A stretch of 64,000 bases of DNA. Source: CAVXSP01 sp963764505. Its GTDB lineage: Bacteria; Acidobacteriota; Vicinamibacteria; Vicinamibacterales; SCN-69-37. Position 1 is the stretch's first letter. The number at the start of each line of letters is the position of its first letter. Made by a program: the position numbers and the translations under genes. Below are positions 51,300-60,899 of the stretch, piece by piece. The notes under the pieces were generated by a model, which did not search any database, was not told where the DNA came from, and worked only from the letters and a program-made list of their open reading frames with translations. Location: the NCBI GenBank assembly GCA_963764505.1, contig CAVXSP010000001.1:2418001-2482000 (forward strand), written 5' to 3'.

Positions 51300-52665
51300 T
51301 TAACGTCGCAGGGCCATCGCCGCGAAGAAGGAGTCGAGCGAGTCCCGGAACGGCAGCGTCCGGAGGAATCCGGCGGCGTCGATCAGCGCCTCGCCTCCCC
51401 GGACGGCTGATCCCGGCGACACCGGCACCAGTACCGAAGCGGTCGTCCCGTGCGGCGAAGGCGCGGATGACGTTCTCGTTCTCCTCGGGCTCGCTCGAGC
51501 AGGTCGCATAGATGAGGCGTCCGCCGGGCGCCACGGCCTCCGCCGCTTGCGTCAGCATCCGCTGCTGCACGGCGGCGAACCCGGCCAGGTCGTCCGGCTG
51601 GCGGGACCACTTCAGATCCGGATCGCGCCGGACGACGCCGAGCCCGGAGCAGGGCGCATCGACGACCACGCGATCGAACACCGGCCCGAACGGCAGCGGC
51701 CGTGTCGCGTCGAGCGCGATGACCGGCGTCGCGGCGGACGCGCGCCGCAGCATCCGCCGCAGGAGTCGTACACGGCTCGGGCGGAAGTCGGCGGCGACCA
51801 GCGCTCCCCGAAATTCCATGTCCGCCGCGATGACGATCGTCTTGGCGCCTGGCGCGGCGCACAGATCGAGCACGCGCTCTCCGGGGACGGCGCCGGCGGC
51901 GTGCGCGACGATCTGCGACGCCTCGTCCTGCACGAGGATCTCGCCGGCGAGTCCGGCCGGCACCCGGCCGAGCACCCCCGGCCCGAGCGTCACGGCCTCG
52001 CGTACGAAGGCTGCGGCCTCCGACGCGAGACCCGCCGCCTGGAGCCTCGCCATCAGCTCACCCGCACCGGACGCATCGAGCGCCCGGACCGTGACCTCCG
52101 GCGGCGCGTTGTTGAATCGGCACCACCGTTCCGTCGCGTCGAACCCGTGGCGCTCGAGCCATCGCGCGACCAGCCACTCCGGGTGGGAGAGCGTGGTCGC
52201 CAGGTAGGCGAGCTGGTCGGACCTGCCCGAGCCAGGGGCAGCGCGCGCCGGCAGCGACAGCCGGGCGCGCGTTCGCAGGAGCGTCCGGAGCACGGCATTG
52301 ACGAATCCGGCGGCACGCGCTTCTCCGACCGCCCGCGCGAGCTCCACGGACTCGTTGAGCACGGCGTGCGCGGGGATCCGGTCGAGACGTTCGAGCTGGT
52401 AGGCCGCCAGACGCAGGATCCCGCGGATCGCGGGCGTCAACTGATCGAGAGGGCGCCGGCTGCACTGGGCGAGCAGGGCGTCGAGCGCGGCGCGCCACCG
52501 CAAGGTGCCGGCCGTCAGCTCGACGAGCAGGGCGCGATCGCGTTCGTCCGGCACGCCCCGGCGCGCCCGGTCGACTTCGGCGGCGAGGGTCGTTCGCCCG
52601 TGGTCGACCGCGAGAAGCACACGCAGGGCAGCCAGACGCGGAGGGATGGCCGCCGCAGCGGTCAC
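51300..52665 (-). CDS. rsmB: 16S rRNA (cytosine(967)-C(5))-methyltransferase RsmB, one frame break
   Basis: GTG start at 52665, overlapping the fmt TGA by three bases. N-terminal NusB-like region (LLAVDHGRTTLA, ILRLAAYQLERLDRIPAHAVLNE shortened: AAYQLERLDRI), then the methyltransferase domain with VLDLCAAPGAKT, VVDAPCSGLGVVRR (catalytic Cys) and LIYATCSSEPEENE (second Cys). The frame changes near 51435, in CGCTTCGGTAC, after which GFLRTLPFRDSLDSFFAAM ends at 51300. One extra base explains it. Joined length about 455 residues. Methylates C967 of 16S rRNA. Confidence 0.9.
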
Positions 52666-53600
52666 CGAAAACGCTCTCCGGGCGTCAGCCGCGTGCCGTT
52701 CAGGAAGTCGCGCGTCTGCATAGCCCGTCGCCCCTCCGGCTGCAGTTCCAGCAGATGGATCGCGCCGGGCCGCGCAGCAATCTCGAGGGCATCGGGGCGG
52801 ACGCCGACGATGGTGCCCGGCTCGGCGCCCGTGGGCGCCGTGTCCGCGACCGTCGAGCGCAGCAGCAGCAGCCGCTGGCCGCGGAGGGTCGAGGACGCCA
52901 GTGGCCATGGGTGCAGTCCGCGAATCCGATTGTGCACGGAGGCGGCGGGCTGGCTCCAGTCGATCGGGCTGTCGGAGCGTTCCAGCTTCGGCGCGTAGGT
53001 CGCCTCGCATTCGTCCTGATCGATCTCGCGCGTCCGGCCCTGCTCGAGATCGGCCAGCACGGCGACGAGCGCCTCCGCGCCGATCGCCGCGAGCCGGGCT
53101 TCGAGCTGCACGCTCGTCTCGTTCGGCTCGATGGGTGTGGACACCCGCGCGATCATCGGGCCGGCGTCGAGCGCGAGCACGACGCGCATAATCGTCACCC
53201 CGGTGACGCCGTCGCCCGCAACGATCGCGCGGTGGACTGGGGCGGCGCCGCGCCAGCGAGGGAGGAGCGACGCGTGCACGTTCAGCATGCCGAGTCGAGG
53301 CAGATCGATCAGCGGCTGCGGCAGCAGCCGCCCGTACGCGGCCACGACGCCCACGTCCGCGTCGAGCGCCGCCATCCGGTCCAGAAAGGCGGGGTCCTTG
53401 AGGCGCTCGGGCTGCCAGACGGGGAGCGTGCATTCCGCGGCCGTGCGCTTGACCGCCTCCGCCTGTATCTTGTGGCCCCGCCCGCGCGGGCGGTCGGGTT
53501 GGGTGACGACAGCGGCCACCTGGTGGGGAGACCGCAGGAGCGCGAGCAGGGTCGGCACCGCGAAACCGGGCGTGCCGAAGAACACGACCCGAAGCGGCAT
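52662..53600 (-). CDS. fmt: Methionyl-tRNA formyltransferase
   Basis: 312 residues, start immediately after the def stop. N-terminus RVVFFGTPGFAVPTL, formyl-donor site LNVHASLLPRWRGAAP with catalytic Asn/His, and the following ITGVT region (VTGVTIMRVV). Formylates initiator Met-tRNA. Part of a tight def-fmt-rsmB run. Confidence 0.97.
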   Translation of the reverse strand: MPLRVVFFGTPGFAVPTLLALLRSPHQVAAVVTQPDRPRGRGHKIQAEAVKRTAAECTLPVWQPERLKDPAFLDRMAALDADVGVVAAYGRLLPQPLIDLPRLGMLNVHASLLPRWRGAAPVHRAIVAGDGVTGVTIMRVVLALDAGPMIARVSTPIEPNETSVQLEARLAAIGAEALVAVLADLEQGRTREIDQDECEATYAPKLERSDSPIDWSQPAASVHNRIRGLHPWPLASSTLRGQRLLLLRSTVADTAPTGAEPGTIVGVRPDALEIAARPGAIHLLELQPEGRRAMQTRDFLNGTRLTPGERFR

Positions 53601-54113
53601 CTACCACTTCCCGGCGCGCTGCAGCTTCTTGATCTTTCTCACGATCACATCGCGCTTGATGCCGCGGAGCCGGTCGAGGAACAGGCGGCCCTCGAGATGG
53701 TCGATCTCGTGCTGCAGCGCGCGCGCGAGCAGCCCGGTCCCTTCGATCGTGCGCGGCACGCCGTCCCGGTCCTGTGCGCGCACGACGACCCGCGACGGAC
53801 GCGCGACCGTCGCGCTGAACCCCGGCACGCTGAGACAGCCTTCCTCTTCGAGCTGCATGCCGTCCCGCTCGACGAACCGCGGATTGACCAGCGTCAGCAG
53901 CTCCCCTCCGCGCTTGCCCACGCTCAGATCGACGACGCACACCTGGCGCGCGACGCCGACTTGCGGGGCGGCGAGCCCGATCCCGGGTGCGGCGTACATC
54001 GTCTCGATCATGTCGTCGATGAGCGTCTGCAGCTCCGCGTCGAAGGCCTCGACGGACGCGGCAGGCGCCTGCAGTCCGTGGGCGCCGTATCGGACCAGCG
54101 GCCGGAGCATCAA
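53601..54113 (-). CDS. def: Peptide deformylase
   Basis: 170 residues. The three motifs of the enzyme are present: GIGLAAPQ, EEGCLSVPG (Cys metal ligand) and QHEIDHLEG (two His ligands, catalytic Glu). Removes formyl groups from nascent proteins, paired with fmt. Confidence 0.97.
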   Translation of the reverse strand: MMLRPLVRYGAHGLQAPAASVEAFDAELQTLIDDMIETMYAAPGIGLAAPQVGVARQVCVVDLSVGKRGGELLTLVNPRFVERDGMQLEEEGCLSVPGFSATVARPSRVVVRAQDRDGVPRTIEGTGLLARALQHEIDHLEGRLFLDRLRGIKRDVIVRKIKKLQRAGKW

Positions 54114-54138
54114 CCGCCCGTCCGGCGCGGAAGGCCGG

Positions 54139-55344
54139 TCATCCGTTCCATCGGGTCGTCACCGATTCCATCCAGCGGCGCCAGGCGGCTTCCAGCTCGG
54201 CAACGGAGTCGCCGCCGAACTTCTCGAGCACCGCGTCGGCGAGGACGAGGCACACCATGGCCTCGCCGACGACGGCGGCAGCGGGCACGGCGCAGACGTC
54301 GCTGCGCTCGATGGCGGCAGCCGACTCCGTCATGGTCGTGAGGTCCACCGACTGCAGGGGCTTCATCAGCGTGGAGATCGGCTTCATCCAGGCGGTCGCC
54401 CGCAGGTCCTCGCCGTTGGTCACGCCGCCTTCGAGCCCGCCCGCGTTGTTGGTCGGCCGACGCAGGTTCGGGATCGTGCCGGTCGGCGACCCCGAGGCGA
54501 GCCGGATCTCGTCGTGGACGCGCGATCCGGGCAGGTGCCCGACGGCGGCGGCGCGTCCGAACCCGGCGGCCTTGATCGCGTGAATCGACATGAGCGCCTG
54601 GGCGAGCCGGCCGTCGAGCTTTCGATCCCAATGCACGTAGCTTCCCAGGCCGACCGGGACCCGATGCGCGATCACCTCGAAGGCGCCGCCGACCGTGTCG
54701 CCTGCCTCCCGCGCCGCGTCGATGGCCTGACGCATCGCCGTGGCCACGTCCGGGTCCGCGCAGCGGAGGTCGTCGTCGGGCGGCAGGGCGCGGATGCGAT
54801 CGAAGTCGAGCGCGAGCGGGTCCGCGATCGCGGCGCCGCCAATCTCGATGACGTGGCTCGCGACCTCGATGCCGACGCATCGCAGCAGCGCGCGGGCGAC
54901 GGCGCCGGCGGCGACCCGCGCCGCCGTCTCGCGGGCGCTCGCGCGCTCGAGGATGTCACGCAGATCGGTGCGGCCGTATTTCAGGCCCCCGGACAGGTCG
55001 GCGTGGCCCGGGCGCGGCCGCGTCACCGCACTCCGGCGCGCTCCGCCGGCGGCGTCGGGCGGGTCGGCCTCGATGCTCATCGTGTGCTCCCAGTTGGGCC
55101 AGTCCCGATTGCGGATGAGCAACGCAATCGGACTGCCGAGGGTCTCGCCCCGCCGGACGCCGGACAGCACCTCGGCGCGGTCCTTCTCGATCGCCATCCG
55201 GCGGCCGCGGCCGTACCCGAGCTGCCGCCGCGCCAGATCGACGGCGAGGTCATCGGCCGAGAGCCGAAGTCCGGCGGGCACGCCTTCGAGCACGACGACG
55301 AGCGCCTGGCCGTGCGATTCGCCGGCTGTGAGAAATCGAAGCAT
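54139..55344 (-). CDS. aroC: Chorismate synthase
   Basis: 401 residues from ATG 55344. The start MLRFLTAGESHG, the FMN-binding arginine-rich segment RRQLGYGRGRRM, and RPGHADLSGGLKYG and NAGGLEGGVTNGE are diagnostic. Converts EPSP to chorismate. Lies 25 bases upstream of def; the following 55345-55607 spacer separates it from the divergent sigma-54 activator. Confidence 0.97.
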   Translation of the reverse strand: MLRFLTAGESHGQALVVVLEGVPAGLRLSADDLAVDLARRQLGYGRGRRMAIEKDRAEVLSGVRRGETLGSPIALLIRNRDWPNWEHTMSIEADPPDAAGGARRSAVTRPRPGHADLSGGLKYGRTDLRDILERASARETAARVAAGAVARALLRCVGIEVASHVIEIGGAAIADPLALDFDRIRALPPDDDLRCADPDVATAMRQAIDAAREAGDTVGGAFEVIAHRVPVGLGSYVHWDRKLDGRLAQALMSIHAIKAAGFGRAAAVGHLPGSRVHDEIRLASGSPTGTIPNLRRPTNNAGGLEGGVTNGEDLRATAWMKPISTLMKPLQSVDLTTMTESAAAIERSDVCAVPAAAVVGEAMVCLVLADAVLEKFGGDSVAELEAAWRRWMESVTTRWNG

Positions 55345-55607
55345 CGCCGCGCCATTCTATCGAACTTTCTGCAACGCTCCCGGCACGCGCGGGCGGCGTG
55401 CGCCGCGTCTCGACGGGTCTGCTTCTTGCAGCATGCGGCGCGGTGATCGAACGGCTGATGAAGGAACGGCACCTACGAATCCGACAGGACTGCGCGCTCG
55501 GTCTCGCGACAGGGCGAGCGGCGCCGCGGCCGTTAGACGGCGGACTGGGGGCGCGGGACCGCCGCCCATCCCGGCTGACGTTGCCCATCGTCCGGCGGAT
55601 CGCGCGC

Positions 55608-57998
55608 ATGGCCGATGCGTCGGACGCCACGGGGATGCGGGTCGTTCGTCTGCACGTCGGCCGTCTGGCGACCCGGACGATCGTGCGCGAGGCCGCCCGC
55701 GCCCTCCAGGACGCGGGATTCGTCGCGGTGCGCGGCGCGGTGCGCGTGCCGCCCGGCATCCGTCGTGCGGTGGCGCGCCGGCACGTCGTGCTCTTCGCGG
55801 ATGCCGGCGAGCGGACACGCGACGGCCGAGACGGCATCGTTCGCTGGATCCGGGTCCTCGCGTCGACCAGCTCGCGAGCCCACCTGCTCGTGCTCATCGA
55901 GCGGCACGAGGTGGAGCTTCGTCGACCTGGTCGCAGGGAAGCCGGCGCGGCGCGAAGACCCGTGGAGCGGGTCGACCGCTGGATCGTTCGTGAGCGCGCC
56001 GTCGCTCACACCGCCTGCCACCGGGGCGACGCGTTGCAGTGGCGCGACCACGATGCCTGGGTGGACGAGTCCACGGCGCGACTCGTCCGCGAGGGAGAGC
56101 TCCGGCGGGCCGAGTCGCTGCTGCGCGGTCTCGCCGCGGAAGCCGCCGTCCGCGGCGAAGCCGTGCCGCCGTGGATGCGGGTGCGCCAAGCGGAGTTGTG
56201 CTTCTGGCGGGGACGGTTTGTCGAAGCGGCGGCGTTCCTCAATCGCGCCTCGACCGCATGCCCGGAGTCCTCGGCCTGGCAGAGCCTCATCGAGTGGGCC
56301 GCCGGCGCGGCGCCCGGACTCGATCCTGAGCGCATCGGCGTCTCACTTCGCGCCGGCCTCGTGAACGCCGCGATGGCGCAGCAGCGGCTCGCTGACGGAG
56401 ATGCCGCCGGGGCGCTGCGCCTTGCAGAGAGCAAGAGGCGCGGGACCCCGGCCGCGCTCGAGCAGGCGGTGCTCGATCGGATTGCGGAAGGATGCCGCTT
56501 CGCTCTGGGCGCCGGCGACGCGACCTGCCGCCGCACTCTCCAGATGTTCGTGAGCCGGACCGGCGCGCGCGGGATCTGGCGTTGGGGGATCGGGAGGGAG
56601 GAGATGAACCTGCTCCACGGGCTGTCGGCACTGCTGGAAGTCGTTCAGGAGGCCGAGGACGAATGCGCGGCGCTTCGGCACGGGTGCTCGTGGGTGAGGG
56701 AACAGGCGAGCGCCGAGAGCGCCGCGATCGTCGCAATCGACGGCGCGCGGCTCATCGCCGGCGAGGGCGTCTCGCAGGCCGATCTGCACGATCCGGACTT
56801 GCAGGCGGTGGTGACCGGCGGGAGGCCGCGGGTCGTCGCCAGCGGGGCGAACGCCACCGTCGCCGCGCCGGTCCGCTACGGCGGCGCGACGATTGGCTTC
56901 GTCATCGCGCGAGGTCGGCCCGAGGCGGCCGAGTCGCTGACAGGAGCGGCGAAGGCGCTGGCCGCCGTGTGCGCGCCGGCCGTTCGCGCCAGGCTCGACA
57001 GTCTGGCGCTCTCGGCCGCCAGCCGCACGCTGGTTCCGGAGATCCTGGGACGCAGTCCAGGCATGGCGACGCTGCGCGAAGCCATCGCGCGGGCGGCGAC
57101 GACGAGCTTTCCCGTCCTCATCGAAGGGGAGAGCGGCACCGGCAAGGAGCTCGTCGCGCGCGCCGTGCACCGGTTGAGCGCGCGCCGCGATCGGAGGTTC
57201 TCGGCCGTGAACTGCGCGGCGCTGCCGGAGGATCTGCTGGAAGCCGAGCTGTTCGGCCATGCGCGAGGGGCATTCACCGGCGCGCTGCACGATCGCCCGG
57301 GTCTGTTCGAGGAGAGCGACGGCAGCACGATGTTCCTCGACGAGGTCGCCGATCTCTCCGCCCGCGGCCAGGCCAAGCTGCTCCGGGTCCTCCAGGAACG
57401 CGAAATCCGGCGAGTGGGCGAGCATCGTCCGCGGCGGGTGGACGTGCGCGTGGTGGCCGCTACCAACGTGTCGCTCGTGCAGGCGGTGGGGGCGGGCCGG
57501 TTTCGTGAGGACCTGCTGTTTCGACTGGCGGTGATACGGCTGCACGTGCCCGCGTTGCGCGACCGCGTGGAGGACGTCCCGCTCCTGGCGCAGACGTTCT
57601 GGCGGGCGGTCACCGCCGAGACCGGCACGCAGGCCATTCTCTCGGCGGATGCGACCGCCGCGCTGTGTCGCCAGCGCTGGCCGGGCAACGTCCGTGAGCT
57701 GCAGAACGTCATCGCCGGCCTGGCGCTCGTCGCGCCTGCGCGCGGACGTGTGGGCGCGCGCCACGTCGCTCAGGTGCTGGCGGGATTCACGAGCGATTCG
57801 GCGACTGCGGCGGATGTCACGCTCACCCGCGCCCGACAGGCGCTCGAAAGCCGGATGATTGCGGCGGCGCTGGCGCGCCATGCGGGCCGCGCCAGTCGCG
57901 CGGCCCGTGAGCTCGGGCTGTCCCGGCAGGGCCTCGCCAAGGCCATGAAGCGGCTCGGCATGCAGGGTGAGCCCCGCCGCGCCCGGCTCGTCCACTGA
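55608..57998 (+). CDS. Sigma-54-dependent transcriptional activator with N-terminal sensor region
   Basis: About 796 residues; ATG 55608 is preferred because codons 55398-55600 encode an unusually Arg-rich leader, but GTG 55398 is possible. Residues 1-440 are unrecognised: a short globular domain, TPR-like helices, then a GAF-like part. The AAA+ domain has GESGTGKELVARA, ELFGHARGAFTGAL (sigma-54 contact GAFTGA), and FLDEVADLS. The C-terminus is a Fis-type helix-turn-helix (RASRAARELGLSRQGLAKAM). It should activate RpoN promoters in response to an unknown signal. Confidence 0.92.
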   Translation: MADASDATGMRVVRLHVGRLATRTIVREAARALQDAGFVAVRGAVRVPPGIRRAVARRHVVLFADAGERTRDGRDGIVRWIRVLASTSSRAHLLVLIERHEVELRRPGRREAGAARRPVERVDRWIVRERAVAHTACHRGDALQWRDHDAWVDESTARLVREGELRRAESLLRGLAAEAAVRGEAVPPWMRVRQAELCFWRGRFVEAAAFLNRASTACPESSAWQSLIEWAAGAAPGLDPERIGVSLRAGLVNAAMAQQRLADGDAAGALRLAESKRRGTPAALEQAVLDRIAEGCRFALGAGDATCRRTLQMFVSRTGARGIWRWGIGREEMNLLHGLSALLEVVQEAEDECAALRHGCSWVREQASAESAAIVAIDGARLIAGEGVSQADLHDPDLQAVVTGGRPRVVASGANATVAAPVRYGGATIGFVIARGRPEAAESLTGAAKALAAVCAPAVRARLDSLALSAASRTLVPEILGRSPGMATLREAIARAATTSFPVLIEGESGTGKELVARAVHRLSARRDRRFSAVNCAALPEDLLEAELFGHARGAFTGALHDRPGLFEESDGSTMFLDEVADLSARGQAKLLRVLQEREIRRVGEHRPRRVDVRVVAATNVSLVQAVGAGRFREDLLFRLAVIRLHVPALRDRVEDVPLLAQTFWRAVTAETGTQAILSADATAALCRQRWPGNVRELQNVIAGLALVAPARGRVGARHVAQVLAGFTSDSATAADVTLTRARQALESRMIAAALARHAGRASRAARELGLSRQGLAKAMKRLGMQGEPRRARLVH

Positions 57999-58026
57999 CC
58001 CAGTCGAGCGGCCGAAAGCAGCGGCG

Positions 58027-59367
58027 TCAGCGGTCCGACGCAGGCCTCGCCCGCGCGTCCGTCGCGCCTGGCCGGTCGCCAGATTGCAGCCGGGCCTCGG
58101 CCAGGAGTGCCAGCGTCTGCGGGTCCTGCCGGCCGGCAGCGACGGCCTGGGTCAGATATCTCAGCGCGGACGGCAAATCTCCTGCGCGCAGAGACAGACG
58201 CCCGATTCGCTCGGCGCGCGCCGTCCGGTCGGCCGTTGACGTCGTGTCGCCTTCCAGCCCGTCGAGGTCGAGCAGAGCATCGCGCGCATCGACGAAGTGG
58301 CCGAGCTGCTCGGCAGTGTCCGCCAGGAAGGCGAACGCCTCCGGATCGACCGGCGAAGTCGCGGCGGCATCGTGCAGGATCCGGTCGGCGGCGCGTCCAT
58401 CGCCGGCAAGGGCCAACGCGCGTCCGAAGAGGGCGAGACCTTCGCTCCGCGGGGCGGCACCGCCAAGCGCCTGCTCCAGCACCGCGCGGGCGGTCAGCAG
58501 GTCTCCGTGGTTGCCCGTCCGCTCGGCGCGCAGCAGGTAGACGCGCCCGAGGGCCAGCTGCACCCGGGAATCGCCGGGGACCCGGAGGCTGGCGGCCCTC
58601 AGCGTTTCGACGGCCGCCGCGTACTGTCCCTGGCCGGCCTGCACGAGCCCCATGCGCACGGCCCGGGCGGTTCCGTGGTCGAGCGTCTCGAGCGCTTCGA
58701 GCTGGGTCGTCTCGTCGAGGAACCGGCCGCGTGCATGGTAGACGTCGGCGAGTTCTTCGCGGGCCGGCACCAAGCCGGGCGCCAGCTTGACTGCGCGCTC
58801 GAGAGAAGCCGTCGCATCGTCGAGCCGCTGCAGGTCGCGATAGACGAGCCCCAGCAGGTAATGCGCTTCGGCGAGGGAATCGTTTCGCGCGAGCGCGTGC
58901 TGCAACGGCGCGACGGCCTCGGCTGGGAGCCCGGCACGATATCGCGCGAGCGCGAGCTTGTACAGAAGGACCGGATCGTCGGAATTGATCCGGGCGACGG
59001 CTTCGCCGTACCAGGACGCAGCCTGCGCGGGGGCGCGATTGCCGTACAGGTCGCCGAGCGCGACGAGCGGCTGGGGAGCATTGGGCGCCAGCCGGAGCGC
59101 CTCGCGGAAGTCGCGAATCGCCTCCTCTTCCCGGCGCTCCGCGCGGTATGCCTCGCCGCGGTGGTAGTGAGCCACCATGGAGCTCGGCCGCAGCGTCAAT
59201 GCGCCGGTGAACGCTTCAATCGCGGCGTAGCTGTCTCCTACGTCCAGCGCGCGCTGCCCGGTCTCGAGAAGCCGGCTGTACGTTCGGCTGGCGCTGGCGT
59301 GCTCGATGAGGAGGACGCCGCCCGTCACGACGCTGACGAGACCGACGAGCGCGAGGACGCGTCGCAC
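58027..59367 (-). CDS. TPR-repeat protein with N-terminal membrane anchor
   Basis: 446 residues with one N-terminal hydrophobic helix (about residues 5-22) and some ten tetratricopeptide repeats (AIEAFTGALTLRPSSMVAHYHRG and similar; shown in short form). It is likely a periplasmic scaffold for protein-protein contacts. It is divergent from the ECF sigma factor gene across a 110-bp spacer; target unknown. Confidence 0.82.
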   Translation of the reverse strand: MRRVLALVGLVSVVTGGVLLIEHASASRTYSRLLETGQRALDVGDSYAAIEAFTGALTLRPSSMVAHYHRGEAYRAERREEEAIRDFREALRLAPNAPQPLVALGDLYGNRAPAQAASWYGEAVARINSDDPVLLYKLALARYRAGLPAEAVAPLQHALARNDSLAEAHYLLGLVYRDLQRLDDATASLERAVKLAPGLVPAREELADVYHARGRFLDETTQLEALETLDHGTARAVRMGLVQAGQGQYAAAVETLRAASLRVPGDSRVQLALGRVYLLRAERTGNHGDLLTARAVLEQALGGAAPRSEGLALFGRALALAGDGRAADRILHDAAATSPVDPEAFAFLADTAEQLGHFVDARDALLDLDGLEGDTTSTADRTARAERIGRLSLRAGDLPSALRYLTQAVAAGRQDPQTLALLAEARLQSGDRPGATDARARPASDR

Positions 59368-59428
59368 GCCGACAGTCTAGAGCAACGCACCGTGCTGCCG
59401 CTGCCCTTCTTCGACGACGAGCGACGCC

Positions 59429-59456
59429 GGAACTCTGGTTCCGAGCCGGGGTCTAA
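59429..59456 (+). promoter_or_regulatory. ECF sigma factor-type promoter before the sigma gene
   Basis: GGAAC at 59429-59433 and GTCTAA at 59451-59456, 17 bases apart, match the RpoE-like consensus (GGAAC / GTCT). They end 21 bases before the GTG start at 59478, which suggests that the encoded sigma factor transcribes its own gene. Confidence 0.72.
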
Positions 59457-59477
59457 GCGAGAAGGAAGCTGTCCCAG

Positions 59478-60098
59478 GTGTTAGGATTACTGACAGAAGC
59501 CGCCGTGAAGCCCTCGCGTGTGCTGACGTGGTCCGACGCCGCTGGCGCAGAATCGGCGCTGGTGCAGGAGTGTGTCGCCGGTGAGGAAGGGGCATGCGCC
59601 CGCCTGGTGACCGACTATCAGCGCATGGTCTACCAGCTCGGGCTGAATCTCCTCGGTGACCCGCAGGAAGCGCTGGACCTCTGTCAGGAAGTGTTCCTGC
59701 GCGTGTTCCGGACCCTCCACCGGTTCCGCGGCCAATCCTCGCTGCGCACCTGGATCTACCGGATCGCGCTCAACCAGGCCTCCAACCGACTTCGGTGGTG
59801 GCGGCGCCGGCACCGCGCCCAGCAGGTCAGCCTCGACGAGGCGCGGATCGTCGATCTGCCTGAAGTGCGGCAGTCGACCAGACCGGACGAGCTGCTCAGG
59901 CAGCGTGAAGTGGCAGGACGGGTCTGGTCGGCGCTCGACGCGCTTCCGTTCGATCAGCGCGCGATCGTCGTGCTGCGCGAGATCGACGGATTGAGCTATG
60001 AAGAGATCGCCGCAGCGCTCGGCGTGGCTGTCGGAACGGTGAAGTCCCGGCTGGCGCGTGCGCGCGAGCACCTGCGACAGACGCTGAGGTCGGCATGA
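59478..60098 (+). CDS. ECF RNA polymerase sigma factor (RpoE-like)
   Basis: 206 residues, GTG start at 59478 with AAGGA upstream. Sigma region 2 (LVTDYQRMVYQLGLNLLGD, EVFLRVFRTLHRFRG) and region 4 (LSYEEIAAALGVAVGTVKSRL) are clear. The stop overlaps the anti-sigma ATG (ATGA). Directs RNA polymerase to stress promoters, probably including its own. Confidence 0.95.
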   Translation: MLGLLTEAAVKPSRVLTWSDAAGAESALVQECVAGEEGACARLVTDYQRMVYQLGLNLLGDPQEALDLCQEVFLRVFRTLHRFRGQSSLRTWIYRIALNQASNRLRWWRRRHRAQQVSLDEARIVDLPEVRQSTRPDELLRQREVAGRVWSALDALPFDQRAIVVLREIDGLSYEEIAAALGVAVGTVKSRLARAREHLRQTLRSA

Positions 60099-60880
60099 CG
60101 CCCACCTGCGTGCGCATCCGGGGGCGTCTGAGCGCGTATCTCGACGGCGAGCTGGATGGCGCCGGCCGGTTGCTCGTGTCCCGGCATCTCGGCGGGTGCC
60201 AGAGCTGCGTCAGGGTGCTTCAGGATCTGCGCGACGTGGGAGACCTCGTCCGGACAGGCTCGACGTCCGTTCGGCCGCCCGCCGACCTCGCCGGTCTCGC
60301 GTCGGGCGTGATCAGCCGCGCGCGGGCCGAAGACTCCCAGTCCTGGCGGGCGATGCTCCGGCAGGCGAGCGATGGATGGCACTGGGCGCTCGTCGGGGGC
60401 GGCTCCCTGTTCGCGGCGATGGTGTCGGTCCTGCTCGTCGCCGTCATCTGCGGCGTGAGCGCGCGCCGCGAGCGGTCGGATTCGCTCGCCGCGCTCCTGA
60501 ACAATCTCCGCGCCCCCGCGGGCACGCTCTGGATTCTCGCGACGCCCCTCGGGCCGCCCAATCAGGCGCCGATGCTCATGCAGCTCGGCAGCGACGGCAC
60601 CTTCGGAGGACCGGAGCGGCCGATGGCGCTGCCCGCGGGCTTCACAGGTCCGAGCGGCGACGATCTGGCCTTCGCGCTCTCCGAAGCCGTGGTCCGTCCC
60701 GACGGACGAGTCGTCGACCTGCGATCGATGTCGAGACGGGATCGGCAGCACACGGAAGCCATCCTGGGTGAGATTCAGCGCCAGCGCGCGCTCCCTCTGG
60801 CCGTCTGGTTCGGGCAACGCGTCAGAATCCAGCGCCTCGGCCTCGTCACGAACACGAACGTCACCGGCAAGGCGCTCTGA
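60095..60880 (+). CDS. Anti-sigma factor with zinc-finger (ZAS) domain and one membrane helix
   Basis: 261 residues. The N-terminus has the H-x3-C-x2-C zinc site (HLGGCQSC) expected of anti-sigma factors. A hydrophobic helix lies at about residues 103-125 (WALVGGGSLFAAMVSVLLVAVI in part). The remaining 130 residues face the periplasm and could sense a signal. Co-translated with its sigma factor (ATGA). Confidence 0.9.
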   Translation: MTPTCVRIRGRLSAYLDGELDGAGRLLVSRHLGGCQSCVRVLQDLRDVGDLVRTGSTSVRPPADLAGLASGVISRARAEDSQSWRAMLRQASDGWHWALVGGGSLFAAMVSVLLVAVICGVSARRERSDSLAALLNNLRAPAGTLWILATPLGPPNQAPMLMQLGSDGTFGGPERPMALPAGFTGPSGDDLAFALSEAVVRPDGRVVDLRSMSRRDRQHTEAILGEIQRQRALPLAVWFGQRVRIQRLGLVTNTNVTGKAL

Positions 60881-60899
60881 CGCGCACGTCGGGCGTCGG

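Noticed and set aside
51268..53940. Single 890-codon minus-strand gene covering rsmB and fmt
   Set aside because: The upstream part is out of frame with the true fmt; rsmB starts at GTG 52665 and ends, after the frame break, at 51300.
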